From contig JACQNY010000092.1 of the NCBI GenBank assembly GCA_016202795.1, forward strand, positions 1 through 11,914: a stretch of DNA of 11,914 nt, written 5' to 3'. The notes under the pieces were generated by a model that worked only from the letters and a program-made list of their open reading frames with translations, made no database searches and was not told the origin of the DNA. Shown here one piece after another: positions 5,934 through 11,914 of this stretch. The first letter of the stretch is position 1; each line of letters begins with the position of its first letter. A program made the position numbers and the translations under genes. The DNA comes from Candidatus Aenigmatarchaeota archaeon. GTDB taxonomy: Archaea > Aenigmatarchaeota > Aenigmatarchaeia > JACPZZ01.

Positions 5934-6698
5934 ATGATAGACGCGCACTGCCACCTTACGTTTTCTAACTTTGACGGTAAAAGGGATGAAATAGTCGAGG
6001 ATTCGGTAAAATCAATGGACGCAATTATCGACAGCGCGCCTTCTATACAGGATTCTGAAAAATCCATGGCATTAGCCGGAAAATATCCTAATTTTGTTTT
6101 CTCGTGCGTCGGCTTGCACCCAGGTGAAATACCGAAACTGAACTCACGTCAAATAGACGGCCAAATGGAACTCATAAAATCAAATTCTGATAAAATCGTT
6201 GCCGTAGGAGAGGTCGGCATAGACAATTTCCATGTTAAATCCGATTCGGACAGGAAAAGGTGCAGGGACGTTTTTATACAGTTTATCGAATTGGCAAAAA
6301 GAATCGACAAGCCGTTGGTAATTCATTCCCGCGAAGACGGCGGGGAGGCCATTAAAATTCTGGAAAGTCTGGACGCAAAAAAGGTTATCATGCACTGCTT
6401 CGGAGTTGAGCCTTTCGTCAGACAAATTGAAGAAAACGGATGGTTTGCCTCGATTCCTACGCTGATAGTAAGGTCAAAAAAACACATGAGAATCGCAAAA
6501 GCTATGCCCTTGAACCTTTTGTTAACGGAAACAGATTCGCCTTTTTTAAGCCCTGTTCAGGGGGAAGACAACGTCCCTAAAAACGTCCGCGCTGTTGTCG
6601 AGGCTATCGCTTCGCAAAAAAACATTTCCGTGAAAGACGCCGACAACGCGACCACAAAAAACGCAATAATGGCGTTTAACCTGCCTCTGAGAGATTGA
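5934..6698 (+). CDS. TatD-family metal-dependent hydrolase (putative DNase)
   Basis: This 254-residue TIM-barrel amidohydrolase-type enzyme is of the TatD family, whose members cleave DNA from the 3' end or act in repair and DNA turnover. The metal ligands are visible: H5 and H7 in MIDAHCHL, E93 in VGEVGID, H131 in VIHSRE, H154 in MHCFG and D201 in TETDSPFL. The length is typical. The ATG lies one base after the methyltransferase stop (TAA-C-ATG), so the two are almost certainly translated from one mRNA. The substrate of archaeal TatD homologues is generally not known, and DNase is a family-level call. It ends with TGA. A gap of about 80 bp follows before the NYN gene. Confidence 0.92.
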   Translation: MIDAHCHLTFSNFDGKRDEIVEDSVKSMDAIIDSAPSIQDSEKSMALAGKYPNFVFSCVGLHPGEIPKLNSRQIDGQMELIKSNSDKIVAVGEVGIDNFHVKSDSDRKRCRDVFIQFIELAKRIDKPLVIHSREDGGEAIKILESLDAKKVIMHCFGVEPFVRQIEENGWFASIPTLIVRSKKHMRIAKAMPLNLLLTETDSPFLSPVQGEDNVPKNVRAVVEAIASQKNISVKDADNATTKNAIMAFNLPLRD

Positions 6699-6749
6699 GC
6701 TGAAAACTGCGCAATTGGTCTGTTAGCGTATTTAACTTCGACGGCATAG

Positions 6750-6757
6750 TATTAATT
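6750..6757 (+). promoter_or_regulatory. TATA-like box for the NYN-domain gene
   Basis: TATTAATT is centred about 28 bp before the ATG at 6782 and shares the core ATTAATT with the box upstream of the methyltransferase gene. It predicts a leaderless or nearly leaderless mRNA, in line with the absence of a ribosome binding site in front of 6782. Confidence 0.4.
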
Positions 6758-6781
6758 TCGGGCGATGCTTTGGTATTTGGA

Positions 6782-7240
6782 ATGAAAGGCATTTTCGGAG
6801 GCCGGCAAAAAAATGTAGCCATCTTTATCGACGGCCCGAACATGATAAGAAAAGAGTTTAACATAGACCTTAAAGAAGTGCGTGAACGCGCAAAGAAATA
6901 CGGCCGTATTATTTTTGGAAAAGTTTTCCTAAACCAATTCGCTTCGGAAAAGCTGATTGAAGCGGTATCAAGCCAGGGCTTTGAGCCTCTGATCGCGTTA
7001 GGCGTTGAGAAAGACCAGGACATTGACGTCTACATGGCTGCGGAAATCATGGAAGCGTCTTACAGCAGGGACATCGACGTGATCGTTATGGTGTCAAGAG
7101 ACACGGATTTCCTTCCGATAATACAGAAGGCGAAGAAAAAAGGCAAAGAAACAGTGGTTATGGGCTCGGAGCCAGGGTTTTCAATAGCATTGAAAAACGC
7201 CGCTGATCACGTTGAAGATTTGACAAAACGCAGCGGCTGA
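6782..7240 (+). CDS. NYN-domain (LabA/DUF88-like, PIN-fold) protein, putative ribonuclease
   Basis: This 152-residue single-domain protein of the NYN superfamily has a PIN-like nuclease fold. The acidic residues expected at the metal site are D17 in FIDGPN, D80 and D82 in KDQDIDVYMAAEIM, and D107 and D109 in VSRDTDFLP. N20 is also conserved in the family. The length fits the archaeal stand-alone group. A longer reading from a TTG at 6770 adds only MVFG; ATG 6782 is preferred. A six-codon ORF starting at 6765 ends with TGA overlapping this ATG, probably by chance. Its TGA stop directly abuts the stop codon of the convergent release-factor gene with no base between. The target RNA is unknown. 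The neighbours (TatD nuclease, RNA-type methyltransferase) suggest nucleic-acid turnover. Confidence 0.9.
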   Translation: MKGIFGGRQKNVAIFIDGPNMIRKEFNIDLKEVRERAKKYGRIIFGKVFLNQFASEKLIEAVSSQGFEPLIALGVEKDQDIDVYMAAEIMEASYSRDIDVIVMVSRDTDFLPIIQKAKKKGKETVVMGSEPGFSIALKNAADHVEDLTKRSG

Positions 7241-8455
7241 TTAATAATTCCTTTTGTACCTCAATATCCCTGCAACTCCGCCAAGCTCTTTCAATTGCGC
7301 GCCTTCCCTTGTGCTTGAAGAAACTATATGATATTCAGTTTTGAACTCTTCCGCTGTTGTTATTGCGACATCGATAAGATCCTCCGTATTAACGGTGCGC
7401 ATTTCCATCCTGCATTTGGAACAAAACTGTTTTTCCGTCGGTTTGTGATCTCTGGTTTCCGCATTATCGCAGCTGCCGCATTTTAATTCGGATCTAATCC
7501 AATCGAAATCTTCAGAAACTATTAATTTTTGAAGCATGCCGTTATTCAGAGCCTCGCGGACTTTCTCCCAGCCGTAGATCGCAAGCCCGGAATCTTTCTG
7601 CAGTTCTGTGAAGAATTTATTTAACAATTCTATCTCCTTCGTTACTGAGGTGTTTACTAGTATTTTTTGTGCCCTGTTCACAAGTTCATGAAGGCCAGGC
7701 TCATTTGTGTAGGATATATCAACGACACCCGCGATCTTTTTTTGTAGTTCGTAATGAAGATATCCGTCCTTTACAAGAGTGTCTTTAACAGGGCCCGGCC
7801 CGCCTATAATGATGCCAAGCAGTTCTTTTTTCCCGACAAATGCCTGCGTTGCGATATCGGAAACCTCCTTCAAAAAATCGTTTAACAGGCCCTGTCGTAT
7901 TCTGTCGTAGCGTGCCTGTGACCACCCGCCCGCAGCGGTTTTGCCTGGAACTAAAGATTCCACATGCTTAAACACAACAACTTTTTTGCCGATTAAATAT
8001 CCTATGGTCGCTTCCGACTTGTCAACGGCTAGCAAACCGTAAACTTCTTTATCCTTTATCATTTCTTCCAGCGGCTCGACAACGAATTGCTGGTCGCACC
8101 AGTAAAGTTTATTTTGCAGCTTTTCCGGCGGTTCGATGGCCCACAAGTCAAGTTTTTGCGCGCCCTCCGTTTCGGATACATTGCCTGCGAATAGCGCTAA
8201 GCCATTCTCCGGAGTTTCGCGGTAAAGCCTCAGGTGCTGGATTATTTTATCAAGCGCGGCCAGAACATTGTTTCTCGTAGACTTTGATTTTATATTTTGC
8301 GTTGTCGAGCCTTCGCTTTTCAGCTGGTTTATGATTTCGATCAGGTTATAGCCCGCAGGCACGTAAACCGTAACTAATTCAGTATGGCGCCCCCTTATTT
8401 TTTTAAGTAAACGGATCAGTTTTTTTAATTCTACCACCTTGGTTTCGTTGGCCAT
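7241..8455 (-). CDS. prf1: Peptide chain release factor aRF1 (eRF1 family) with a GGW in place of GGQ
   Basis: This 404-residue class I release factor has the full archaeal aRF1 layout. The N domain carries the stop-codon motifs TTQNIKS (N54-S57), E48 and YWCDQQF (Y118, C120, F124). The M domain carries the catalytic loop (about 168-190), and the C domain has a zinc ribbon with C326, C329, C345 and C348. Relative to human eRF1 the NIKS, YxCxxxF and catalytic motifs are all offset by exactly 7 residues, so the alignment is ungapped. At the position of the universal Gln (human Q185) the residue is W178: the loop reads GKTAAGGWSQAR, codon TGG. Q180 lies two residues later. It should recognise all three stops, but peptide release by the usual Gln-dependent chemistry is in doubt. 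The start is ATG 8455, with GGTGAT 5 nt upstream, rather than GTG 8464. It follows valS closely in one unit. Confidence 0.93.
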   Translation of the reverse strand: MANETKVVELKKLIRLLKKIRGRHTELVTVYVPAGYNLIEIINQLKSEGSTTQNIKSKSTRNNVLAALDKIIQHLRLYRETPENGLALFAGNVSETEGAQKLDLWAIEPPEKLQNKLYWCDQQFVVEPLEEMIKDKEVYGLLAVDKSEATIGYLIGKKVVVFKHVESLVPGKTAAGGWSQARYDRIRQGLLNDFLKEVSDIATQAFVGKKELLGIIIGGPGPVKDTLVKDGYLHYELQKKIAGVVDISYTNEPGLHELVNRAQKILVNTSVTKEIELLNKFFTELQKDSGLAIYGWEKVREALNNGMLQKLIVSEDFDWIRSELKCGSCDNAETRDHKPTEKQFCSKCRMEMRTVNTEDLIDVAITTAEEFKTEYHIVSSSTREGAQLKELGGVAGILRYKRNY

Positions 8456-8460
8456 AAGAA

Positions 8461-8466
8461 TCACCG
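8461..8466 (-). promoter_or_regulatory. Ribosome binding site deciding the aRF1 start
   Basis: The minus strand reads GGTGAT followed by TCTT and the ATG at 8455. The site is complementary to the archaeal 16S rRNA tail. It overlaps the upstream GTG at 8464, which rules that codon out as the main start. Confidence 0.65.
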
Positions 8467-8470
8467 TTGA

Positions 8471-10894
8471 TCAGATAATGACTAAAAGCCTTGCGCCCAT
8501 TTCAGGCACATCCACGATATTTTTGCCTTCTAGTATGGTTCCGAGACGTAGGTCCTTCACACTCATAATACCGCCGACGTCTTTCAAAATTTTTGCAACC
8601 CTACCCAGATCTTCGTCCTTGCACTCTATGATCAGCTGTTTTATTTCCGTGTTTAACGGAAGCGAATTAGAGGTCTTGAATTTTCTTATTGTCGAAACCA
8701 TCAGCTTCGCAGTCTCGCCGGCCTTTTCCATTTCTTCGTTTATCGCAGCCTCGTCAACCTGGGGCCATTTTGTTTTGTGCACGCTAACTTCTTTTTCATA
8801 GTCTTTGAAATGTGTCTGGTACATTTCCTCTGTTATGTGCGGCATAAAAGGAGAAAGCATTTTTATGCAATTTATTATGACAACATGAAGCGTCGTCTGC
8901 GCCGACTCTTTTTCTATGTTATTGTAAATCCTGTACTTCACAAACTCCAGGTAATTGTCTGCGATTTCGTGCCATATGAAATCGTGCAATAGCTCAAAAG
9001 CGTAAGCGAACTGGTAAGATTCTATGCTTTTCGTAACCTCGTTTATTGTTTTGTTTAACTTCGAAAGAATCCATTTGTCCATAACTGATGTTATTTCTGC
9101 CGGTTTTTCGAAATCTTCAGCATTTGAAGCGAAAAATCGGAATATGTTCCATAACTTTGTAGAAAACTTGTACGTAAATTCCATGTTCTTCCAGTTAAAC
9201 GCTGCATCACCGGAATACAGGCCTAGCATGACCAGCCCTGCGCGCAGCGAGTCGGCGCCGTGTTTTAACAATATCTCGTCTGGTAACACGACATTTCCTA
9301 GAGATTTATGCATCTCCCTGCCGTCAGGCCCTAAGATTAAACTGTTAACGAGGACGTTTTTCCACGGCTTCTCGCCGGTCTCCAAAAAGCATCTGAGAAT
9401 AGTGTAATAGGCCCATGTCCTTATGATATCGTGTCCTTGTTGCCGCAAATCTGCTGGATAAAGTTTTTTGTGCAGGGACGAGTTGCCTTTCCAGTAGCCT
9501 GATATGATCAGCGGAGTTATGGACGAATCTATCCAGCCGTCACATACATCCTTCTCCCCGACAATATCGCCGCCGCATTCGCACTTTTCCAGTCCGTGCT
9601 TTTCCAAAGATGTGTCTACAGGAAAATTTTCTGCGGGATATATTTTGTCGCATTTGTTGCAGTACCAAAACGGTATCGGCGTTCCGTAAACGCGTTGTCT
9701 TGAAAAAACCCAGTCCCAGTCCATCGAGTTAACCCAGTTATCGAGCCTTATTTTCATGTGGTCCGGGAACCAATTGATGACGTTTGAAATTTCTAAAACG
9801 TCTTTGGAAGCACCCTTTACTTTTATCGCCCACTGCTTCATGGGAATGAATTCGATCGGGTTTAGACATGCGGCTCGTTCAGTGTGGCAGAGAACATTAT
9901 GGGAAAACTTCTCCTCTTTTTCCACCGCTCCAAGCATTCCAAGCTCTTCGATTATTTTTATCCTGGCGTCAGCGATTTTCATCCCCGCAAACTGTTTTGC
10001 ATTTTCGTTTAACTTTCCATAATTATTGATCAGGTTTATCGAAGGCAACCCGTATCTTTTTTGCCATTTGATGTCCGTTTCGTCCCCGTAAGTGCAGAGA
10101 TAAACAATTCCAGTCCCGAACGCCACGTCAACATCCGGATTCGCTATTATTTTGACATCCTGCCCGAATATCGGGACCTTGACAGTCTTTCCCACAAATT
10201 CTCTATGCATTTCATTTTCAGGGTTTACAAAAACAGCCACGCACGCCGCCATCATCTCCGGCCTTGTCGTGGCGATTGTGATTTTTTTGCCGTTTTCTAC
10301 GTTAAGGTTTATGTAATAAAGCACGCCGTTTTTCTCCACATAACCGACTTCCGCCTTTGCCAGCGTTGTCGCACATTTGGTGCACCACATTACCGGATGT
10401 TCTGCGCGCTCGATCAGACCTTTGTTAAAAAGATTGACAAGTGTTTTCTGTACAAAACCTATGTACTCCGGAGAGTCTGTAGTGTATTCGTAATCCCAGT
10501 CCGACGAATAACCTATGGACATCATATATTTTTTCATGTTTGATATGCAGGTGCCCGTCCATTCTTTGCAAGCCTTGAGAAACGCATCCCTGTCAACTTT
10601 TCTTATTTTGTGATCCTTTTCGACTTTTAATTCCGTCGGCAGCCCGTGGCAGTCCCACCCTTGCGGCAATAAGACGGAAAATCCGTTCATCCTCTTGAAG
10701 CGCGCTATAATGTCGTTCCAGGTCCACCAGAGGACATGGCCCATGTGAGGAACTCCAGAAGTGAAAGGCGGGGGCGTGTCTATCACAAACGTTTTATCCG
10801 CGGCCGTGTTAAAGCTGTAAATATTATTTTCCTGCCAGTATTTTTGCCACGTGCTTTCCGAAACTTTCGGATCGTACCTTTTCTGAAGTTCCAT
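8471..10894 (-). CDS. valS: Valyl-tRNA synthetase, archaeal type
   Basis: This 807-residue class Ia synthetase charges tRNA-Val. It opens with YDPKVSESTWQKYW, followed by the HIGH motif as HMGH (50-53), the amino-group contact D81, and a CP1 editing domain with ATTRPE (208-213) and GDETDIKW (270-277). WCTKC (170-174) and CNKC/CEC (412-415, 438-440) are zinc-ribbon-like pairs. The block RQQGHDIIRTWAYYTILR and the helical domain DKWILSKLNKTINEVTKSIESYQFAYAFELLHDFIWHEIADNYLE are ValRS-like; ATTRPE argues against IleRS. Two oddities stand out: the KMSKS loop is EMHKS (527-531), and the motif after HMGH is GWDCHGLPTE, which looks IleRS-like. There is little sequence after the anticodon-binding domain, so it is shorter than many archaeal ValRS. 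It starts 18 bp after the MBL gene and is followed within 15 bp by aRF1. Confidence 0.9.
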   Translation of the reverse strand: MELQKRYDPKVSESTWQKYWQENNIYSFNTAADKTFVIDTPPPFTSGVPHMGHVLWWTWNDIIARFKRMNGFSVLLPQGWDCHGLPTELKVEKDHKIRKVDRDAFLKACKEWTGTCISNMKKYMMSIGYSSDWDYEYTTDSPEYIGFVQKTLVNLFNKGLIERAEHPVMWCTKCATTLAKAEVGYVEKNGVLYYINLNVENGKKITIATTRPEMMAACVAVFVNPENEMHREFVGKTVKVPIFGQDVKIIANPDVDVAFGTGIVYLCTYGDETDIKWQKRYGLPSINLINNYGKLNENAKQFAGMKIADARIKIIEELGMLGAVEKEEKFSHNVLCHTERAACLNPIEFIPMKQWAIKVKGASKDVLEISNVINWFPDHMKIRLDNWVNSMDWDWVFSRQRVYGTPIPFWYCNKCDKIYPAENFPVDTSLEKHGLEKCECGGDIVGEKDVCDGWIDSSITPLIISGYWKGNSSLHKKLYPADLRQQGHDIIRTWAYYTILRCFLETGEKPWKNVLVNSLILGPDGREMHKSLGNVVLPDEILLKHGADSLRAGLVMLGLYSGDAAFNWKNMEFTYKFSTKLWNIFRFFASNAEDFEKPAEITSVMDKWILSKLNKTINEVTKSIESYQFAYAFELLHDFIWHEIADNYLEFVKYRIYNNIEKESAQTTLHVVIINCIKMLSPFMPHITEEMYQTHFKDYEKEVSVHKTKWPQVDEAAINEEMEKAGETAKLMVSTIRKFKTSNSLPLNTEIKQLIIECKDEDLGRVAKILKDVGGIMSVKDLRLGTILEGKNIVDVPEMGARLLVII

Positions 10895-10912
10895 AAAACC
10901 ATCTTATGCTGA

Positions 10913-11713
10913 TCATTTGTTTAGATATTTTCCCAGCGGAGCGGAGTTTTTGTTGAGGTCTAGCTTCATACCGTCTTCGGCCGCCATCACTTTTATTCCT
11001 GTCTCCTTTGCAGCCCGTTGAGCTTGCGTCTCAGGCCCGCGTTCGATCACTTTCATCCCGAAATGCTGCAGCACGCAAACCTTCGGAGCAGCCTCTTTAA
11101 TCAGTTTTATCGCGTCGTCAAGATTCATGTGCATCGGCCACGAATCGTTATCGGGCCGTAGCATGTTTATTATCAGCAAGTCCGCATTTTTGTGGTATTT
11201 TTTTAATTCCGGGAAATATTCCGTGTCCGAAGTATAGGATATGGTTTTCGAGCCTTCTATCCTGAATCCGATGCACGTCGGGTCTGAGTGTTTTGTGGGC
11301 GTCGCCTTCACGGTTACGTTTTTGAGGTTTGTCGAGTCCCCTGATTTCATAACCACGGAATTTTCAAGCGACTTCAGGTATATCTTTAACAGAACAGGGC
11401 TGTTGTTTTCATAACCGTTAATCGCGGAAACACTGCCGATAAGTATGCCCTTGGGATTTTTCGCGCCTTCGGTCATCGCGTCGATAATGGCATTGCAGTC
11501 GTTTGAATGGTCAAGATGAACATGCGATACCATCACAACGTCCGTATTTTTTACATTGACTCCGTACTCTTTCGCGCGCACCAAAGCGCCCGGTCCAGGG
11601 TCTATGTGCATGTTAACGCCGTCCATTTCAATCCTAAATCCGCCTGTCGCGCGCGCCTGCGTCGCCATGGCGTATCGCCCGCCGCCGCTGCCTAGAAAAA
11701 CCAACTTAGCCAT
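10913..11713 (-). CDS. Metallo-beta-lactamase-fold hydrolase (RNase Z/PhnP-like group, substrate unknown)
   Basis: This 266-residue MBL-fold enzyme has the motif HVHLDH (H64, H66, D68, H69), further ligand candidates H142 in TKHSD and D163 in YTSDTEYF, and H217 in VLQHFGM, giving a two-metal site as in phosphodiesterase-type members. The N-terminus MAKLVFLGSGGGRY resembles RNase Z/PhnP-like proteins, but the long RNase Z exosite arm is not seen, so a specific substrate is not claimed. The ATG at 11713 is preferred to the adjacent TTG at 11716; GTGAT lies about 4 nt upstream of the ATG. It is the first gene of the unit that continues with valS and aRF1, transcribed from a TATA box near 11748. 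It ends with TGA. Confidence 0.88.
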   Translation of the reverse strand: MAKLVFLGSGGGRYAMATQARATGGFRIEMDGVNMHIDPGPGALVRAKEYGVNVKNTDVVMVSHVHLDHSNDCNAIIDAMTEGAKNPKGILIGSVSAINGYENNSPVLLKIYLKSLENSVVMKSGDSTNLKNVTVKATPTKHSDPTCIGFRIEGSKTISYTSDTEYFPELKKYHKNADLLIINMLRPDNDSWPMHMNLDDAIKLIKEAAPKVCVLQHFGMKVIERGPETQAQRAAKETGIKVMAAEDGMKLDLNKNSAPLGKYLNK

Positions 11714-11743
11714 CAAATCACTAAAAGCTTATTCTTAAGACAA

Positions 11744-11751
11744 TTATATAA
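11744..11751 (-). promoter_or_regulatory. Palindromic TATA box upstream of the MBL-valS-aRF1 unit
   Basis: TTATATAA reads the same on both strands. For the minus strand it is centred about 34 bp before the MBL ATG, giving a short leader with the GTGAT site. For the plus strand it would start transcription near 11773, which would put the hairpin at 11799-11830 inside a leader of about 68 nt in front of tRNA-Ala. Confidence 0.6.
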
Positions 11752-11779
11752 CACTTAAATCGGACAACAGAAGAAAGTT

Positions 11780-11840
11780 AGTAGACGTTAAGTCGATTGA
11801 ACCACATCGATACAACATACGATGTGGTTCTAGTTACAAC
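11780..11840 (+). promoter_or_regulatory. Conserved tRNA-upstream block (right copy)
   Basis: This block holds AGTAGAC (11780-11786), 12 nt ending GATT, the 11-10-11 inverted repeat, then TAGTTACAAC directly before tRNA-Ala. It is the counterpart of the block at 80-21 on the minus strand. The two share AGTAGAC, ATTGAA at the foot of the left arm, TTCTA at the foot of the right arm, the loop pattern ATACnAnATA and the pattern TAnTTAnAnC before the tRNA. Confidence 0.6.
11799..11830 (+). repeat. Perfect 11-bp inverted repeat with 10-nt spacer upstream of tRNA-Ala
   Basis: The arms are GAACCACATCG (11799-11809) and CGATGTGGTTC (11820-11830), with the spacer ATACAACATA (11810-11819). Exactly 10 nt follow before the tRNA starts at 11841. 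Compared with the left copy, arm positions 4, 7, 8, 10 and 11 differ, and in each case the opposite arm carries the compensating base. The spacer is centred about 26 bp upstream of the tRNA. ATACAACATA is a poor match to a TATA box, which leans towards a transcribed hairpin, but this is not settled. Confidence 0.9.
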
Positions 11841-11912
11841 GGGCCGGTAGATCAACGGTAGATCGCGACGTTCGCATCGTCGAGGCTTCGGGTTCGAATC
11901 CCGACCGGTCCA
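11841..11912 (+). tRNA. tRNA-Ala (anticodon CGC)
   Basis: A complete cloverleaf of 72 nt can be folded by eye. The acceptor GGGCCGG pairs with CCGGTCC, including the G3-U70 wobble that defines alanine tRNAs. Then come T8 and A9, a 4-bp D-stem (GATC/GATC) with the short loop AACGGTA, and the anticodon stem CGACG/CGTCG with loop TTCGCAT, giving anticodon CGC for codon GCG. A 5-nt variable loop and the T-arm TCGGG-TTCGAAT-CCCGA follow, with discriminator A73. The 3' CCA is not encoded; the gene is followed by AA and the window edge. There is no intron. It is preceded by the conserved hairpin block. Confidence 0.96.
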
Positions 11913-11914
11913 AA

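Noticed and set aside
6699..6749. Possible RNA gene or hairpin between the TatD and NYN genes
   Set aside because: No stem of meaningful length and no tRNA-like or box C/D elements could be found; only a TATA-like box is supported in this gap.
6765..6785. Six-codon leader ORF overlapping the NYN start (MLWYLE)
   Set aside because: The overlap with the ATG is present, but there is no ribosome binding site and the predicted transcript would start downstream of it. Most likely chance.
7922..7924. GGW in aRF1 as a sequencing error or a sign of altered code
   Set aside because: A Gln codon differs from TGG by at least two bases, the frame is intact on both sides, and TAA, TAG and TGA all end convincing genes here, so reassignment of a stop codon is not supported.
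10061..10543. 160-codon open frame on the plus strand opposite valS
   Set aside because: valS is unmistakable on the minus strand. The antisense frame has no recognisable domain or start signal and is a by-product of codon use.
8471..10894. Identification as isoleucyl-tRNA synthetase because of GWDCHGLP
   Set aside because: The editing domain has ATTRPE rather than the IleRS TTPWTLP type, the blocks around RQQGHDIIRTWAYYTILR and WHEIADNYLEFVKYRIY are ValRS-like, and the protein lacks the long IleRS C-terminal extension.

Overview
The window is a compact stretch of an archaeal chromosome, most likely from a DPANN-type or otherwise reduced lineage. The archaeal assignment rests on a ribosomal protein L37e gene paired with an LSm (Sm-like) gene, ribosomal protein S8e, an aRF1/eRF1-type release factor, an archaeal-type valyl-tRNA synthetase, GGTGA-type ribosome binding sites and TATA boxes. 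A giant Asn/Thr/Ser-rich secreted protease with a C-terminal anchor also fits. The lineage within Archaea is an inference from gene style and cannot be fixed from this sequence alone.

Layout, left to right. The 5' end of a tRNA gene (minus strand) runs off the left edge. Upstream of it on the same strand are rpl37e and lsm. They diverge from rps8e (+) across a short region with two TATA boxes and an unusual repeated leader. rps8e converges, with one base between stop codons, on a 1392-residue S8-family (subtilisin-like) surface protease (-). The protease diverges across 36 bp from a plus-strand cluster: an MJ0882/RsmC-like methyltransferase, a TatD-family nuclease one base later, and a NYN-domain (PIN-like) putative ribonuclease. 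The NYN gene abuts, stop codon to stop codon, a minus-strand unit transcribed as metallo-beta-lactamase-fold hydrolase, then valS, then aRF1. At the right edge is a complete tRNA-Ala (CGC) on the plus strand.

How the genes work together. Most of the content is translation and RNA metabolism: two ribosomal proteins, an LSm RNA chaperone, ValRS, a release factor, two tRNAs, an RNA-type methyltransferase and a putative RNase. The protease is the one clear surface or accessory gene. All three stop codons end genes here (five TGA, three TAA, two TAG), so the code is standard and an omnipotent release factor is needed.

Most notable observations. (1) Both tRNA genes, on opposite strands at opposite ends of the window, carry the same upstream architecture. 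It consists of an AGTAGAC box, then a perfect 11-bp stem with a 10-nt AT-rich loop, then exactly 10 nt, then the tRNA 5' end. Five of the eleven stem positions differ between the two copies and every difference is compensated. This looks like an undescribed tRNA-associated hairpin family, or a palindromic promoter around position -26. (2) The aRF1 has intact NIKS and YxCxxxF stop-codon motifs at a constant offset from human eRF1, but the catalytic GGQ reads GGW. (3) The ValRS KMSKS loop reads EMHKS. (4) The lsm leader contains an anti-Shine-Dalgarno-like arm that can pair with either of two GGGTGAT copies.
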